Part shown: one piece after another, positions 1-8,099 of the stretch
Layout of the letters: each line of letters starts with the position of its first letter
How positions within the stretch are numbered: the stretch's first letter is position 1
IMG/VR virus record: IMGVR_UViG_3300032070_000613
Location: 1 to 64,000 of that record
Reading direction: 5' to 3' (one strand)
DNA from: a virus
Length of the DNA: 64,000 nucleotides
The notes under the pieces: model-generated
What the model was told of the DNA's origin: nothing
The model's input: only the letters and a program-made list of their open reading frames with translations
Database searches by the model: none
Translations under genes and position numbers: made by a program

Positions 1-3
1 TGG

Positions 4-1563
4 GTGGATAAGAAAGTAGCTCCCAATCGCGTCAAAGTAGCTAAAGAAGTCATTGCTAAATATGACCCCTCGCAATGGTTGCTGTCGCATGCGAGCATCA
101 TGGCCTCTGTAGATGTAGACCTCGCTGATCCTAAAGATAAAAAAAGTGATTATTTGATAAAGCCTGAGTACTCCATTTTTGTAAACAATAACGGGGACAG
201 CTGGGAGAGGGAACTGCTCAGGGCAGCGTCTAAATCATTTTTGGGGGCTGATAACTATATCGAACATTGTCAGATAAGCGAATTGTCAAAAGGTAAAGTA
301 ATTGACGTGGCTCTGAGAGAAGTCCCTTTTATAAAAGATCAGGACGGAAAAGATCTCACGACTCTATATGTAGATATATTGATCGCTACTAACAGAAAAC
401 ATAAAGACATAGTAGATAAAATAAGTAGTGGAGAATATTGCGCTTTGTCAATGGGCTGCCAAATTCAATTTTCCATTTGTACACAGTGTGGTCGTAAAAT
501 AGAGGATGAGACCCAGGCGTGTAAAGATATTCGTTATTTCAAGCATAATACTTACTATGATAAAAACGGTATCAAGAGAATAGTCGCTGAGCTCTGTGGA
601 CACAAAAGCGATCCCGATAGCTGCAAGTTCATTGATGCGAGCTGGGTCCGTAAACCGGCGTTCGAGGGTGCCGTCCTGAGAAATATCCTCAATATGGGAG
701 ATACAGCTTCTCAGGATGTCGGTGACAAGATACAGAAAGCCGTAGCGTTCCCGAGTTTCGAGTATGCGCCGGGTATGTATCTGAAAGCAGCCTCTGCAGC
801 GGCGAAGTCCGTAGTGAATGAGATAGAGGCGCAGGAGGAAAAAGCCCCCGCCCCTCCTAAAGATGACATCGGGTTCCCGGAAGCCCCCGCAGAATCTAAA
901 AAGGCCCCCGAAATAGATATGCCCCCTCCTGAAGAAACCGCTCCGAAGGAAGAGGCCCCCGCGGAAGAACCACCACCTGAAGAAGCTCCTGCAGCTCCTC
1001 CCTCTCTCGGTGGGAAAATGGGAGAGCCGGGCGCTGCTCCTGCTCCAGAACCTCAAATAGAAGAGCCTAAAGAAGATGCGACGGTGAATGAAGTCAAAGA
1101 CATGGTGAAGAAACAGATTCTGAATCAAATCCGTCGTGAGCTTTTAAAGGACCAAGCTAAGGAGCCGGGACAGGAACGTCCGACTGAGATGGAAAACGCT
1201 TCGAATAGCTCTCTGGTAAAACAGGCAGGTTTTCAGAAAGTATTGCTGGCATCTAAAAAGTCAGGCAATGACAGACTCCATAATGGTCTGATGATTCTTT
1301 CGAATTTGAATAATTGGAAGCAATTTAAAAAATACGGATATAAAAGAGATGATGTACTAGGGCTGTTATACTTTGTGGATAAAAATGCTTCCAGTCAGCC
1401 AGTGGGAATGGATGCCGTAAAAGCGCTTTCCAAAGTCAGACTGGGATCAGAGGGACTAGTGCCTTTTTTCACTGAAATCATAGTGGAAACAGGCAGGAGA
1501 CCTCGAAAGGTGGAAGCTAAGAAAATCGCGGCATGGGCCAAAATCCTTTCAAATTTCGAATGA
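4..1563 (+). CDS. Prohead (capsid maturation) protease, possibly 5' partial
   Basis: Likely serine protease that cleaves scaffold and head proteins during prohead maturation. The order of motifs fits the HK97/T4 prohead protease superfamily: His88 (in YIEHCQ), a GKVIDV strand, LYVDILIATN, then Ser149 in the ALSMGC motif after a KISSGEY helix. A cysteine cluster follows (C159/C162/C173, with C198/H200), suggesting a small zinc-binding insertion. Residues about 270-360 are a Pro/Glu/Ala-rich linker, and the last 150 residues form a separate helical domain that could bind scaffold. The reading frame is open to base 1 and the first start is a GTG at base 4 with no visible ribosome site, so the true start may lie upstream. 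Position directly before a scaffold-like gene and the capsid genes supports the call. Confidence 0.75.
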   Translation: MDKKVAPNRVKVAKEVIAKYDPSQWLLSHASIMASVDVDLADPKDKKSDYLIKPEYSIFVNNNGDSWERELLRAASKSFLGADNYIEHCQISELSKGKVIDVALREVPFIKDQDGKDLTTLYVDILIATNRKHKDIVDKISSGEYCALSMGCQIQFSICTQCGRKIEDETQACKDIRYFKHNTYYDKNGIKRIVAELCGHKSDPDSCKFIDASWVRKPAFEGAVLRNILNMGDTASQDVGDKIQKAVAFPSFEYAPGMYLKAASAAAKSVVNEIEAQEEKAPAPPKDDIGFPEAPAESKKAPEIDMPPPEETAPKEEAPAEEPPPEEAPAAPPSLGGKMGEPGAAPAPEPQIEEPKEDATVNEVKDMVKKQILNQIRRELLKDQAKEPGQERPTEMENASNSSLVKQAGFQKVLLASKKSGNDRLHNGLMILSNLNNWKQFKKYGYKRDDVLGLLYFVDKNASSQPVGMDAVKALSKVRLGSEGLVPFFTEIIVETGRRPRKVEAKKIAAWAKILSNFE

Positions 1564-1580
1564 TTTTAAAGAGTTTTCGT

Positions 1581-1595
1581 AATAATCTATTAATA
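1581..1595 (+). promoter_or_regulatory. Candidate phage promoter motif
   Basis: AATAATCTATTAATA, one mismatch from the consensus AATAATCTCTTAATA seen across the window. It lies 66 nt before the scaffold-like gene. A related ACTCTTAACT stands at 1621-1630. Confidence 0.4.
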
Positions 1596-1661
1596 ATGGA
1601 ATTTTAGATGAATTAAGAAGACTCTTAACTAGTCATATATCCTTTCATCAGGAGGAGCCAC

Positions 1662-2789
1662 ATGTCAAGAGAACGGTTGACAAGTCGTACTGCTGAAGAC
1701 CTCAAGGCAAAAGCGGGTACGCAGGTGTCCGATAAAGGCACTGGTATCGACAATGATACTGCTGCTATGAATAGTCCCGAGCATACGAAGAATGATCCGA
1801 AAGTCGATCAGTATGCCAAGGGTGATCCCTCTGCATGGGGTGAGGACGTAGCTGCTCAGAATTGGCCGTCACAGAATAAAGGCGGAGAGAAACGTGAAGA
1901 TACGGGTCATGCTGAACTCATCGACAAGCATGCTGCCGCGGAAGCAGTCGCCTCTGCAAAAAGACTCGAAGAAAAAGCTGTGAAATGCATCATCGCCGCT
2001 CAGAGAGTACTCCCTGGTGCCACGGAAGAAATGATCGAGAAACAGGCCGCCATTTTCATGCATCTGCCTCAGGAAGGTCTGGATGGTACGCTGGCCAATC
2101 AGGAAGAGCTCGCCAAGCAGATCAGCAAACAGGCCTCGAAAGCTGCTGAAGAATCTGAAGAGGAAAAGAAAGAGGATGACGACGAAGATAAGAAAAAAGC
2201 AGCTGCTGAGCTCGCTGAGAAGCAGGCAAAACTCGAAACTCTGAAGAAACAGGCGTCTGAGATACAGAAAGAAATCGAAGCCATGGACCAGAATGCTAAA
2301 GCTAATAAGAACTGGCCGACCGGTAAGAAGACTGAAAAGAAGGCTGGTGAGGAAGAGGAAGAGAAGGAAGAAAAAGAAGAAGAGAAAGATAAAGATGCCG
2401 CTACTGCATGTGTGAAGGAAGATAAGAAAGAGGACAAGAAGGAAGATAAAGCGGCTGCCAAGGAAGAAAAAGAAGAGGAAGAGAAGGAAGAAAAAGACGC
2501 GGCCAAGAAAGACAAAAAGGAAGAAGAGGAAAAAGAAGACGATAAGAAAGAAGATAAGGCCGCAGCCAAGGAAGAGAAAAAGGAAGAAAAGGAAGAAAAG
2601 GAAAAAGAAGAAGATAAAGATGCGTCTGAGAAGAATCTCCTCGACCAGATTTTCGGGGAAGTGCTAGCATCTGATACCAAAAAAGGTGCGACGAAACTCT
2701 CCGGCATGGTCAAGAAAGAAGCCTCTGAGCAGGTAAATGATCTCACTGGTCTGTGGGCATCCGCTCCTGACGTAAGCAATATGTTCTAA
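1662..2789 (+). CDS. Putative scaffold / prohead core protein, Lys/Glu-rich
   Basis: A highly charged 375-residue protein preceded by a strong ribosome site (AGGAGGAG). Residues 1-95 are polar and disordered-looking. A helical segment with alternating Ala, Lys and Glu follows (about 95-215), then a long Lys/Glu/Asp tract (about 220-325) with repeats like KEDKKEDKAA, and a hydrophobic C-terminal helix. Phage scaffolds are typically acidic/basic, coiled-coil and placed between protease and major capsid gene, as here. The call is inferred from composition and position; there is no recognised catalytic motif. A similar charged tract occurs in the gene at 45260-46297. Confidence 0.5.
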   Translation: MSRERLTSRTAEDLKAKAGTQVSDKGTGIDNDTAAMNSPEHTKNDPKVDQYAKGDPSAWGEDVAAQNWPSQNKGGEKREDTGHAELIDKHAAAEAVASAKRLEEKAVKCIIAAQRVLPGATEEMIEKQAAIFMHLPQEGLDGTLANQEELAKQISKQASKAAEESEEEKKEDDDEDKKKAAAELAEKQAKLETLKKQASEIQKEIEAMDQNAKANKNWPTGKKTEKKAGEEEEEKEEKEEEKDKDAATACVKEDKKEDKKEDKAAAKEEKEEEEKEEKDAAKKDKKEEEEKEDDKKEDKAAAKEEKKEEKEEKEKEEDKDASEKNLLDQIFGEVLASDTKKGATKLSGMVKKEASEQVNDLTGLWASAPDVSNMF

Positions 2790-2792
2790 ATG

Positions 2793-2818
2793 ACAGGGCG
2801 GAACACTCCGCCCTGTTT
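2793..2818 (+). terminator. Intrinsic terminator
   Basis: Perfect 10-bp stem ACAGGGCGGA / TCCGCCCTGT with a 4-nt loop, followed by TTT, immediately after the scaffold-like gene. Confidence 0.8.
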
Positions 2819-2881
2819 TGATAAACACAACCCGCCTCTGAGTAGGGGATAGGGTAAGAAATATTAAACTGGAGGCTCAAT

Positions 2882-3436
2882 ATGATCGGTGAATCAAGCG
2901 GACTAGCACCTGATAGGGGTTTAAATATCCTCTATCGCGTGACAATGAATACGTTGATGAATCTGACTGAGACTGACCTGACACAAGCAAATTACAATAA
3001 TGGTCATGCTGAATCAGTGATAAATACACGTCTCAGCCCCAATACACCTAAAGGTCTCCTCGCGGGCTCGATCGTGTCAGCGAGTGCGACTGCAGGCGCA
3101 GTAGAAAAATGCGTCGGTGGTGGACGTCCTGGTAACTATCCTCTCGGTATCGTGATTAATAATGCCGTGGGATATCCTTTCGAATCCAGCTCCGGCGTAG
3201 CGAGTGGAAAGTGCCCATATCTGCATGGAGCAGGCACAGTGTTTTCGACGGATCTTTATGAGACATTTAACACCAGCAGTGTGGCTCTAGCGTATGCAGC
3301 TGGAGATTCTTTGTATTGTTCCCGTAACGGTCTTTTGGAAAATTCCGACGAAACTTCTAATCTCATAGTGGTCGGTATCGTTTTGATCGCTCCGTCGACG
3401 AGTGATCCGTTCATGGTCGTACAGTTGAGAATCTAA
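2882..3436 (+). CDS. Small head protein, copy 1 (decoration-like, unproven)
   Basis: A 184-residue protein behind a GGAGG ribosome site. It is a clear paralogue of the next gene (3507-4064): both begin MIGE-SGLAPDRGLNILYRV and share near-identical central (VGYPFESSSGVASGK) and C-terminal (IVLIAPSTSDPFMVVQ) segments. It is Ser/Gly/Ala-rich and beta-like, without membrane segments. Location between scaffold and major capsid genes suggests an abundant head component such as a decoration or fibre protein. Whether both copies are in the virion cannot be told from sequence. Confidence 0.55.
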   Translation: MIGESSGLAPDRGLNILYRVTMNTLMNLTETDLTQANYNNGHAESVINTRLSPNTPKGLLAGSIVSASATAGAVEKCVGGGRPGNYPLGIVINNAVGYPFESSSGVASGKCPYLHGAGTVFSTDLYETFNTSSVALAYAAGDSLYCSRNGLLENSDETSNLIVVGIVLIAPSTSDPFMVVQLRI

Positions 3437-3447
3437 GTAGGAAAACG

Positions 3448-3480
3448 GACATTCAGATTGGATAGATGCCGCTGAGTGTC
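3448..3480 (+). other. Intergenic stem-loop with conserved 15-nt loop (copy 1)
   Basis: GACATTCAG pairs with CTGAGTGTC (9 bp, one G-U) around the 15-nt loop ATTGGATAGATGCCG. The same layout recurs at 4075-4107 with a different stem and nearly the same loop. Confidence 0.5.
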
Positions 3481-3506
3481 TCAAACAAAATAAACAGGAG
3501 GTTAAC

Positions 3507-4064
3507 ATGATTGGTGAAGCAAGCGGACTAGCCCCCGATAGAGGCCTAAACATCCTCTACAGAGTCTCGATGAACACGCTCATGAATCTGACCGAGACTG
3601 ATCTGACTCAGGCGAATTTCACAAATGGTAACGCCGAGACAATTACAAATACCCGTCTCAGCGCCAACACGCCTAAAGGTCTTCTCGCAGGTTCAGTCGT
3701 GAAGTGCAGCACTACTGCCGGTGCAGTTACAAAGGCAATCGGTGCCGCCAGTGAAGGTGCCCTTGGTATTGTGATTAACAATGCTGTGGGATATCCTTTT
3801 GAATCCAGTTCCGGTGTAGCAAGCGGAAAGTGCCCGTATCTGCATGGTTCTGGTACAGTGTTTTCGACGGATCTTTATGAGACGTTCCTTCAGGATGGCT
3901 CGACGGCTTTGGCATGGGCTGCTGGAGATGCTGTCTGTGCGTCACGTAATGGTCTTCTTACGAGATACGCCGTGAATCAGACCTCTGCCAATGAAGTCAT
4001 TGGTATCGTTTTGATCGCTCCGTCGACGAGTGATCCGTTCATGGTAGTGCAGATGAGAATCTAA
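3507..4064 (+). CDS. Small head protein, copy 2 (decoration-like, unproven)
   Basis: 185-residue paralogue of the gene at 2882-3436, with an AGGAGG ribosome site. The differences are concentrated in two loops (about residues 65-90 and 130-155). Elsewhere the DNA is unusually similar: a 44-bp stretch near the 3' end is identical in both copies, including silent positions, which points to recent duplication or gene conversion. It lies 73 bp before the major capsid gene. Same tentative function as copy 1. Confidence 0.55.
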   Translation: MIGEASGLAPDRGLNILYRVSMNTLMNLTETDLTQANFTNGNAETITNTRLSANTPKGLLAGSVVKCSTTAGAVTKAIGAASEGALGIVINNAVGYPFESSSGVASGKCPYLHGSGTVFSTDLYETFLQDGSTALAWAAGDAVCASRNGLLTRYAVNQTSANEVIGIVLIAPSTSDPFMVVQMRI

Positions 4065-4074
4065 TACGTTTGAT

Positions 4075-4107
4075 GATGTTCGGATTGGATACACGCCGCC
4101 GATCATC
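4075..4107 (+). other. Intergenic stem-loop with conserved 15-nt loop (copy 2)
   Basis: GATGTTCGG pairs with CCGATCATC (one mismatch) around the loop ATTGGATACACGCCG. The loop matches that of 3448-3480 at 12 or 13 of 15 positions while the stem sequence differs, so the structure appears to be what is conserved. It ends 30 nt before the major capsid start. Confidence 0.5.
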
Positions 4108-4137
4108 ACAAATATAACCCATAATAGGAGGTTTTAA

Positions 4138-5019
4138 ATGGAAGGTAACATCAGCAATGAACTGAAACAGCAGATCATTGGTGAGTACATCAAGACTGCT
4201 GCGGGTCGTCAGAAGCTGGCGGCCTCAATGGTGCAGCCTCTACGTCTGCGTAGGGACTACACGTCAGTCGCACGTAAGGCGTTTCTCGTAGAACAGCTGC
4301 CCGATGGCGCACTGCCTATCTACGATAAAGACCCGAACGTGACGGCTTTCGTGGTCGGTGAAGAAGGCGAAAACATTCTCGCGATTACCAAACCGCGCCG
4401 TGTGATTTTCCCGTTGTTCGAAATTGCGTCGAACCCGGAAATTCCATTGACACAGGTCAAAGAGCGTCGGTTCGACCTCATTGAGAGGGCACAGGATCTG
4501 GCGAAAGCTCAGATACAGGCTGCGGAAGATGGGCGTGCTTTTGATGTGATGGACGCGGTGTCCCAGAATGGTTTCGATAATCTCGGTACAGCCTATACAA
4601 ATGCTCAGGTGAATGCGGTCGCTCCTCTGACACCCCCGAACCTGATCGATGCATTTGCTCGTATTGAGACGCACGACCTGAGGGCTGCTCGCGTGTTCAT
4701 GAATGCGCTTGATTTCGCTGACCTGAGGAAGTGGGGTCGTGATGTGTTCGATATCGAGGCACAGGCACAGATTCTGAAGACCGGTCTGATGGGTTCTGTG
4801 TGGGGTGCTCAGATCATCGTCTCTCGTAAAGTCACTCCGGGTTATGCGTATGTGTGTGCAGAGCCGGAGTTCTTCGGGAGGATCCCAGTCCGTACCGAGT
4901 TGACGGTGCTCAGTGCGGATGATCCAAAGGCGAGACGCATAGGGTTTAGCGTCTTCGAAAATTTGGGGATAGGTTGTCATAACCCACTTGCTATTACTCG
5001 TGTTAAGATTGCTCGCTAA
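4138..5019 (+). CDS. Major capsid protein (HK97 fold)
   Basis: 293-residue protein with a strong AGGAGG ribosome site. The pattern fits phage major capsid proteins: an N-terminal helical arm, a region rich in hydrophobic strands and prolines (about 60-115), a long helix with RAQDLAKAQIQAAEDGRAFD (about 118-140), a helix-rich domain with FMNALDFADLRKWGRD, and a C-terminal beta region with FGRIPVRTELTVL and GIGCHNPLAITRV. Together with the upstream protease and scaffold-like gene, and the terminator right behind it, this is the best candidate for the shell subunit. It is short for the fold, which leaves room for separate decoration proteins such as those just upstream. Confidence 0.75.
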   Translation: MEGNISNELKQQIIGEYIKTAAGRQKLAASMVQPLRLRRDYTSVARKAFLVEQLPDGALPIYDKDPNVTAFVVGEEGENILAITKPRRVIFPLFEIASNPEIPLTQVKERRFDLIERAQDLAKAQIQAAEDGRAFDVMDAVSQNGFDNLGTAYTNAQVNAVAPLTPPNLIDAFARIETHDLRAARVFMNALDFADLRKWGRDVFDIEAQAQILKTGLMGSVWGAQIIVSRKVTPGYAYVCAEPEFFGRIPVRTELTVLSADDPKARRIGFSVFENLGIGCHNPLAITRVKIAR

Positions 5020-5047
5020 TGTAGAGTGTTAATAGCAATTGTAAAGT

Positions 5048-5080
5048 AAAAAAGGTCCTAATAATTTTAGGGCCTTTTTT
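5048..5080 (+). terminator. Intrinsic terminator after the major capsid gene
   Basis: AAAAAAGGTCCTA pairs with TAGGGCCTTTTTT (one wobble) around a short AT loop; the 3' arm is itself the U tract. It closes the head operon and isolates the mobile module that follows. Confidence 0.8.
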
Positions 5081-5137
5081 ATTTGTTTTTCTGATCCAAA
5101 TGCAGTATATTTAGAATATTAAGTTTTCGAAGTGTTA

Positions 5138-5430
5138 ACGACCCTTAAATAAGGGTCGTGGTGAGTAAAGGTATTATAAGCCAACTTTTGAAAACCACGA
5201 TTAAAATGGAGACTAGAGTGGTCAAGATCATCACCTGTAATTCCGAAAGGGATTTAAAAGATCTCGTAAGAGATGGTGATGGTCGTTTGAAGACAACTGA
5301 ACCTATTGCCCGTGGCAGGGTAAGAGATATAGAGGGTGCTTCCCTAGCTCTCTCTCCCTCTATAGGTCAGTCTCGAAGGGAGCAATTACCTGAATTATCT
5401 GCAAAGGTTATTCAGAGAAAGGTACCAGTA
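5138..5430 (+). ncRNA. Candidate omegaRNA / HEARO-type guide RNA scaffold
   Basis: The 290 bases upstream of the IsrB-like gene are dense in inverted repeats. ACGACCCTTA / TAAGGGTCGT form a hairpin at 5138-5159. GATCATCACC (5226-5235) pairs with GGTGATGGTC (5275-5284, one wobble) and encloses two hairpins with GNRA tetraloops: AATTCC-GAAA-GGGATT and ATCTC-GTAA-GAGAT. TATAGAGGG / CCCTCTATA form another near 5328-5363, and GGTACCA / TGGTGCC spans the start codon of the nuclease gene. IscB and IsrB genes are known to be preceded by such an RNA (HEARO), whose guide lies at its 5' end, which would here be just upstream of about 5138. A reading frame passes through this stretch but its translation does not resemble the family. 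Boundaries are approximate. Confidence 0.65.
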
Positions 5431-7086
5431 ATGGTGCCAGTTTTATCTGTAGAGGGGAAACCGCTTATGCCGTGTCATCCGGCAAGGGCGCGTGAACTTA
5501 TTAAAAAGAAAGGAGCAAAAGAGAGATGGTATCGAGGTATTTATGCGATTCAGCTTATTCACAAGAATGGGAGTTTTTTACAGAATTCAGTATGTGGTAT
5601 TGATTCAGGATTTTATAGGGAAGCATTTACGATACAATCTGTTGATCATACTTATTTAAATGTACTTTCTGATGCTGTATGCTGGGTAAGTACAAGAGTT
5701 GAAAATAGACGAAACTCTCGTAAATCTCGTAGAGGAAGAAATCTTCCCTGTCGAAAAAGTAGGAGTAATCGGATGAATAAAAAGTCATGGTTAGCTCCTT
5801 CGATTAAAAGCAGGTGGGATATTAAATTAAGAATTATTGATTTTTTAAAGAAGTTATATCCTATAACAACTTATGTTATAGAGGATATAAATGCGAAAAA
5901 TAAAAAGAATTGTAGGAGATGGAATAGGGTTTTTTCTCCGTTACAGACAGGTAAAAATTGGTTTTATTATAGAGTAGAAAAAACAGGTGAATTGATACTA
6001 AAAAAAGGGTACGAAACATATATTCGTAGGGATTTATTTGGTTTTAAAAAGTTAAAGGATAAGTTTTCTGAATCTTTTTATAGTCATAATATTGATTCTT
6101 GGGTATTAGCAAGTTTTGTGACGGGGAAAAGAGATTTAGATATGACTAAGGTGTTTAGGATGGTTCCTCTTAAATTTCATAGAAGAGTACTTCATAATTT
6201 AAGCCCTGCAAAAGGCGGCTATAGGAAAAAATTTGGTGGAACTATGTCTTTAGGATTTAAGAGGGGGTCGGTTATATATCATAAGGAGTTAGGCTATGCT
6301 TATATAGGGGGTACGGCAGACGGGAGAGTTACGATACATAATATAGTGACTGGAAATATTCTTACATCACGGGCATTTCCTGCTGATTGTAAATTTATAT
6401 ACTTTAATAATTGGAGGACGGTATTTATTGATGAGTGTGGAAATTTTATTGGTAAGAGACATCGTGATATTTTTTTGAAAATAGAATACTGTACTCCTGA
6501 AATAATAGAAAAGAAAAGACAGACAAATTTAAAACGTTATGGTGTAGAAAAGTATACTAATCGGGAGCAAGCGAAAAAGACTTCTTTAGAGAGATATGGA
6601 GTAGAGTACACATGTGCTGTCCCGGAAATTATAGAGAAAAGGGTAGCTACTCTTATGGAAAGGTATGGTAGGGTTTTTAATGTAGATGAGCCGCATAATA
6701 AGTTTCATTTGGAAAATAAAGAAAAATTCATACAGGATTATGAATCCGGGTTGATTTTAGGAGATCTGGCTATTAAATATAAAATTAGCGAACCCACATT
6801 AAGTCGTATTATTAAAGATTTGGGATTGAGTCGTACTGTAGTAAAAGCAAAATCTTATGTAATAGATACTCCTTCAGAAGCCACATCAGATTATTTGAAA
6901 GCATGCCTTGAAAATAATAAAATCCTTTCTTTTTATGAGTATGGTAAGATAAAGGGGCAACAGTATTGTACTAAGATGAAAAGATGGTTTAATAAAGGTA
7001 GACTCTACAATAATTTACTTGAAGAGTTAAAGTCAGTAGCTCTATGCGCTGAAGAGCACGAGACTTTTTTAAACAAGTTAAGATAA
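5431..7086 (+). CDS. IsrB/IscB-like RuvC protein with homing-type C-terminal extension
   Basis: Predicted RNA-guided nickase-like protein (551 residues from ATG 5431). The N-terminal PLMP/RRXRR domain is clear (GKPLMPCHPARAREL, residues 9-23). RuvC-I is GIDSG (Asp58), an Arg-rich bridge helix spans 93-114, RuvC-II is VIEDIN (Glu151) and RuvC-III is SHNIDSWVLA (His219, Asp222). Only about 70 residues separate RuvC-II and -III, so there is no HNH domain, as in IsrB. Residues about 250-340 match the family's C-terminal domain (GGT-SLGFKRG). The remaining about 205 residues are unusual: tandem NLKRYGVE-type repeats (about 350-415) and a helix-turn-helix (about 440-470), both typical of phage homing endonucleases. 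The frame is open upstream to a GTG at 5158, but those 91 residues overlap the RNA and look non-coding; AAAGG lies 8 nt before ATG 5431. Confidence 0.75.
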   Translation: MVPVLSVEGKPLMPCHPARARELIKKKGAKERWYRGIYAIQLIHKNGSFLQNSVCGIDSGFYREAFTIQSVDHTYLNVLSDAVCWVSTRVENRRNSRKSRRGRNLPCRKSRSNRMNKKSWLAPSIKSRWDIKLRIIDFLKKLYPITTYVIEDINAKNKKNCRRWNRVFSPLQTGKNWFYYRVEKTGELILKKGYETYIRRDLFGFKKLKDKFSESFYSHNIDSWVLASFVTGKRDLDMTKVFRMVPLKFHRRVLHNLSPAKGGYRKKFGGTMSLGFKRGSVIYHKELGYAYIGGTADGRVTIHNIVTGNILTSRAFPADCKFIYFNNWRTVFIDECGNFIGKRHRDIFLKIEYCTPEIIEKKRQTNLKRYGVEKYTNREQAKKTSLERYGVEYTCAVPEIIEKRVATLMERYGRVFNVDEPHNKFHLENKEKFIQDYESGLILGDLAIKYKISEPTLSRIIKDLGLSRTVVKAKSYVIDTPSEATSDYLKACLENNKILSFYEYGKIKGQQYCTKMKRWFNKGRLYNNLLEELKSVALCAEEHETFLNKLR

Positions 7087-7088
7087 CT

Positions 7089-8099
7089 ATGTCAGCTTTT
7101 GAAATAAAAACCACGGATAAAGACACTATACTCTATAACAAATATGGTGTTTTTTCTAAAAATGAGCTATTTCAGCAGTTGAAGGAAGGAATGCTTACAG
7201 AGAAAGAACTAGGGAGTATATATGATCTGAGCGCATTTCAAATGAGGTTGGTTTTAAAATTTTTGAGTATAGATTATAGATGCCCTTTGAATGAAACGAG
7301 AGTACACGATCCTATTGTTTCTTCATCGATGCATCAAGTCTTGGTAGGCACGTTACTTGGTGATAGCTATATGAGGCATCCTAAAGAGTTTGGGATAAGC
7401 CATAGTATCAATCAGATGGACTATTTGTATCACGTCGCTGAGCAGTTGGGGGATTTTGTTTCTACAGTAGAGTACAAAGAGTTAACATTTGGAGTAGCTT
7501 TAGATTTTTGGACGCACAGACATAGTGTTTTTGTATCGTATTTCGATAGATTTTATTCTAGGGGAAAAGAAAAAAAGTATATTACCGAGGGATCAGCATA
7601 CGATTTAGAACCTGAAGGCTTGGCTTATTGGTTTATGGATGATGGAAAGTTTGGTGATTATGGTATGAATTTATGCGTTGGAAATATTTCTGACGAGGAA
7701 GGTGCCCTATTAGTGAATTTATTATACAATAAATTTGGTATTGTATCCACTTTTCAGATACACGATGCTGCACGAGGTTATCACAATCTTTATATAAAAG
7801 CAGAGAGTAGGAGTCGTTTTATTGAAATTATTGAGCCCTATATCATTCCGTCTATGCGATATAAACTGACTGGAGAAAAATATCCTAAGTTATACCAAAA
7901 AAGTGATATAGCAGAAAGGCATATATCATATTGTAAAAAAGTAGGTAGGACTGTTAGATTTTCTGGGGACAGAACAGTGGAGAGTTCTATAAGATCTCAT
8001 TCAGCTATTTTCAGTAAAAAAGAGTTGTATGTGCAGCAGGTTAAGGAAAAAGTTAGGAATCGATGTTTAATATCTCATAAGGATATGAGAGTATGCTAG
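7089..8099 (+). CDS. LAGLIDADG homing endonuclease
   Basis: 336-residue protein starting 2 nt after the IsrB-like gene, so probably translated with it. Two LAGLIDADG motifs are visible: VLVGTLLGDSY (Asp92) and GLAYWFMDDGKF (Asp184/185). Each ends a core domain of about 90 residues, so this is a single-chain two-domain enzyme that would cut a long asymmetric DNA site. A helix-turn-helix-like segment (about 36-60) precedes the first motif. It is free-standing, not in an intron or intein. By eye the DNA is AT-rich, like the IsrB-like gene and unlike the genes on either side, suggesting both arrived together. Catalytic residues look intact. Confidence 0.8.
   Translation: MSAFEIKTTDKDTILYNKYGVFSKNELFQQLKEGMLTEKELGSIYDLSAFQMRLVLKFLSIDYRCPLNETRVHDPIVSSSMHQVLVGTLLGDSYMRHPKEFGISHSINQMDYLYHVAEQLGDFVSTVEYKELTFGVALDFWTHRHSVFVSYFDRFYSRGKEKKYITEGSAYDLEPEGLAYWFMDDGKFGDYGMNLCVGNISDEEGALLVNLLYNKFGIVSTFQIHDAARGYHNLYIKAESRSRFIEIIEPYIIPSMRYKLTGEKYPKLYQKSDIAERHISYCKKVGRTVRFSGDRTVESSIRSHSAIFSKKELYVQQVKEKVRNRCLISHKDMRVC

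Noticed and set aside
448-1128. Reverse-strand frame of 226 residues opposite the protease
   Set aside because: Arg/Phe-rich shadow of the Pro/Glu linker; no start context.
2099-2779. Reverse-strand frame of 226 residues, rich in Ser and Phe
   Set aside because: It is the complement of the Lys/Glu-rich scaffold-like gene; composition follows from the opposite strand and there is no ribosome site.
5158-5430. N-terminal extension of the IsrB-like protein from a GTG at 5158
   Set aside because: The 91 residues have no resemblance to the family, the DNA forms multiple hairpins typical of the upstream RNA, and a suitable ATG with AAAGG is at 5431.
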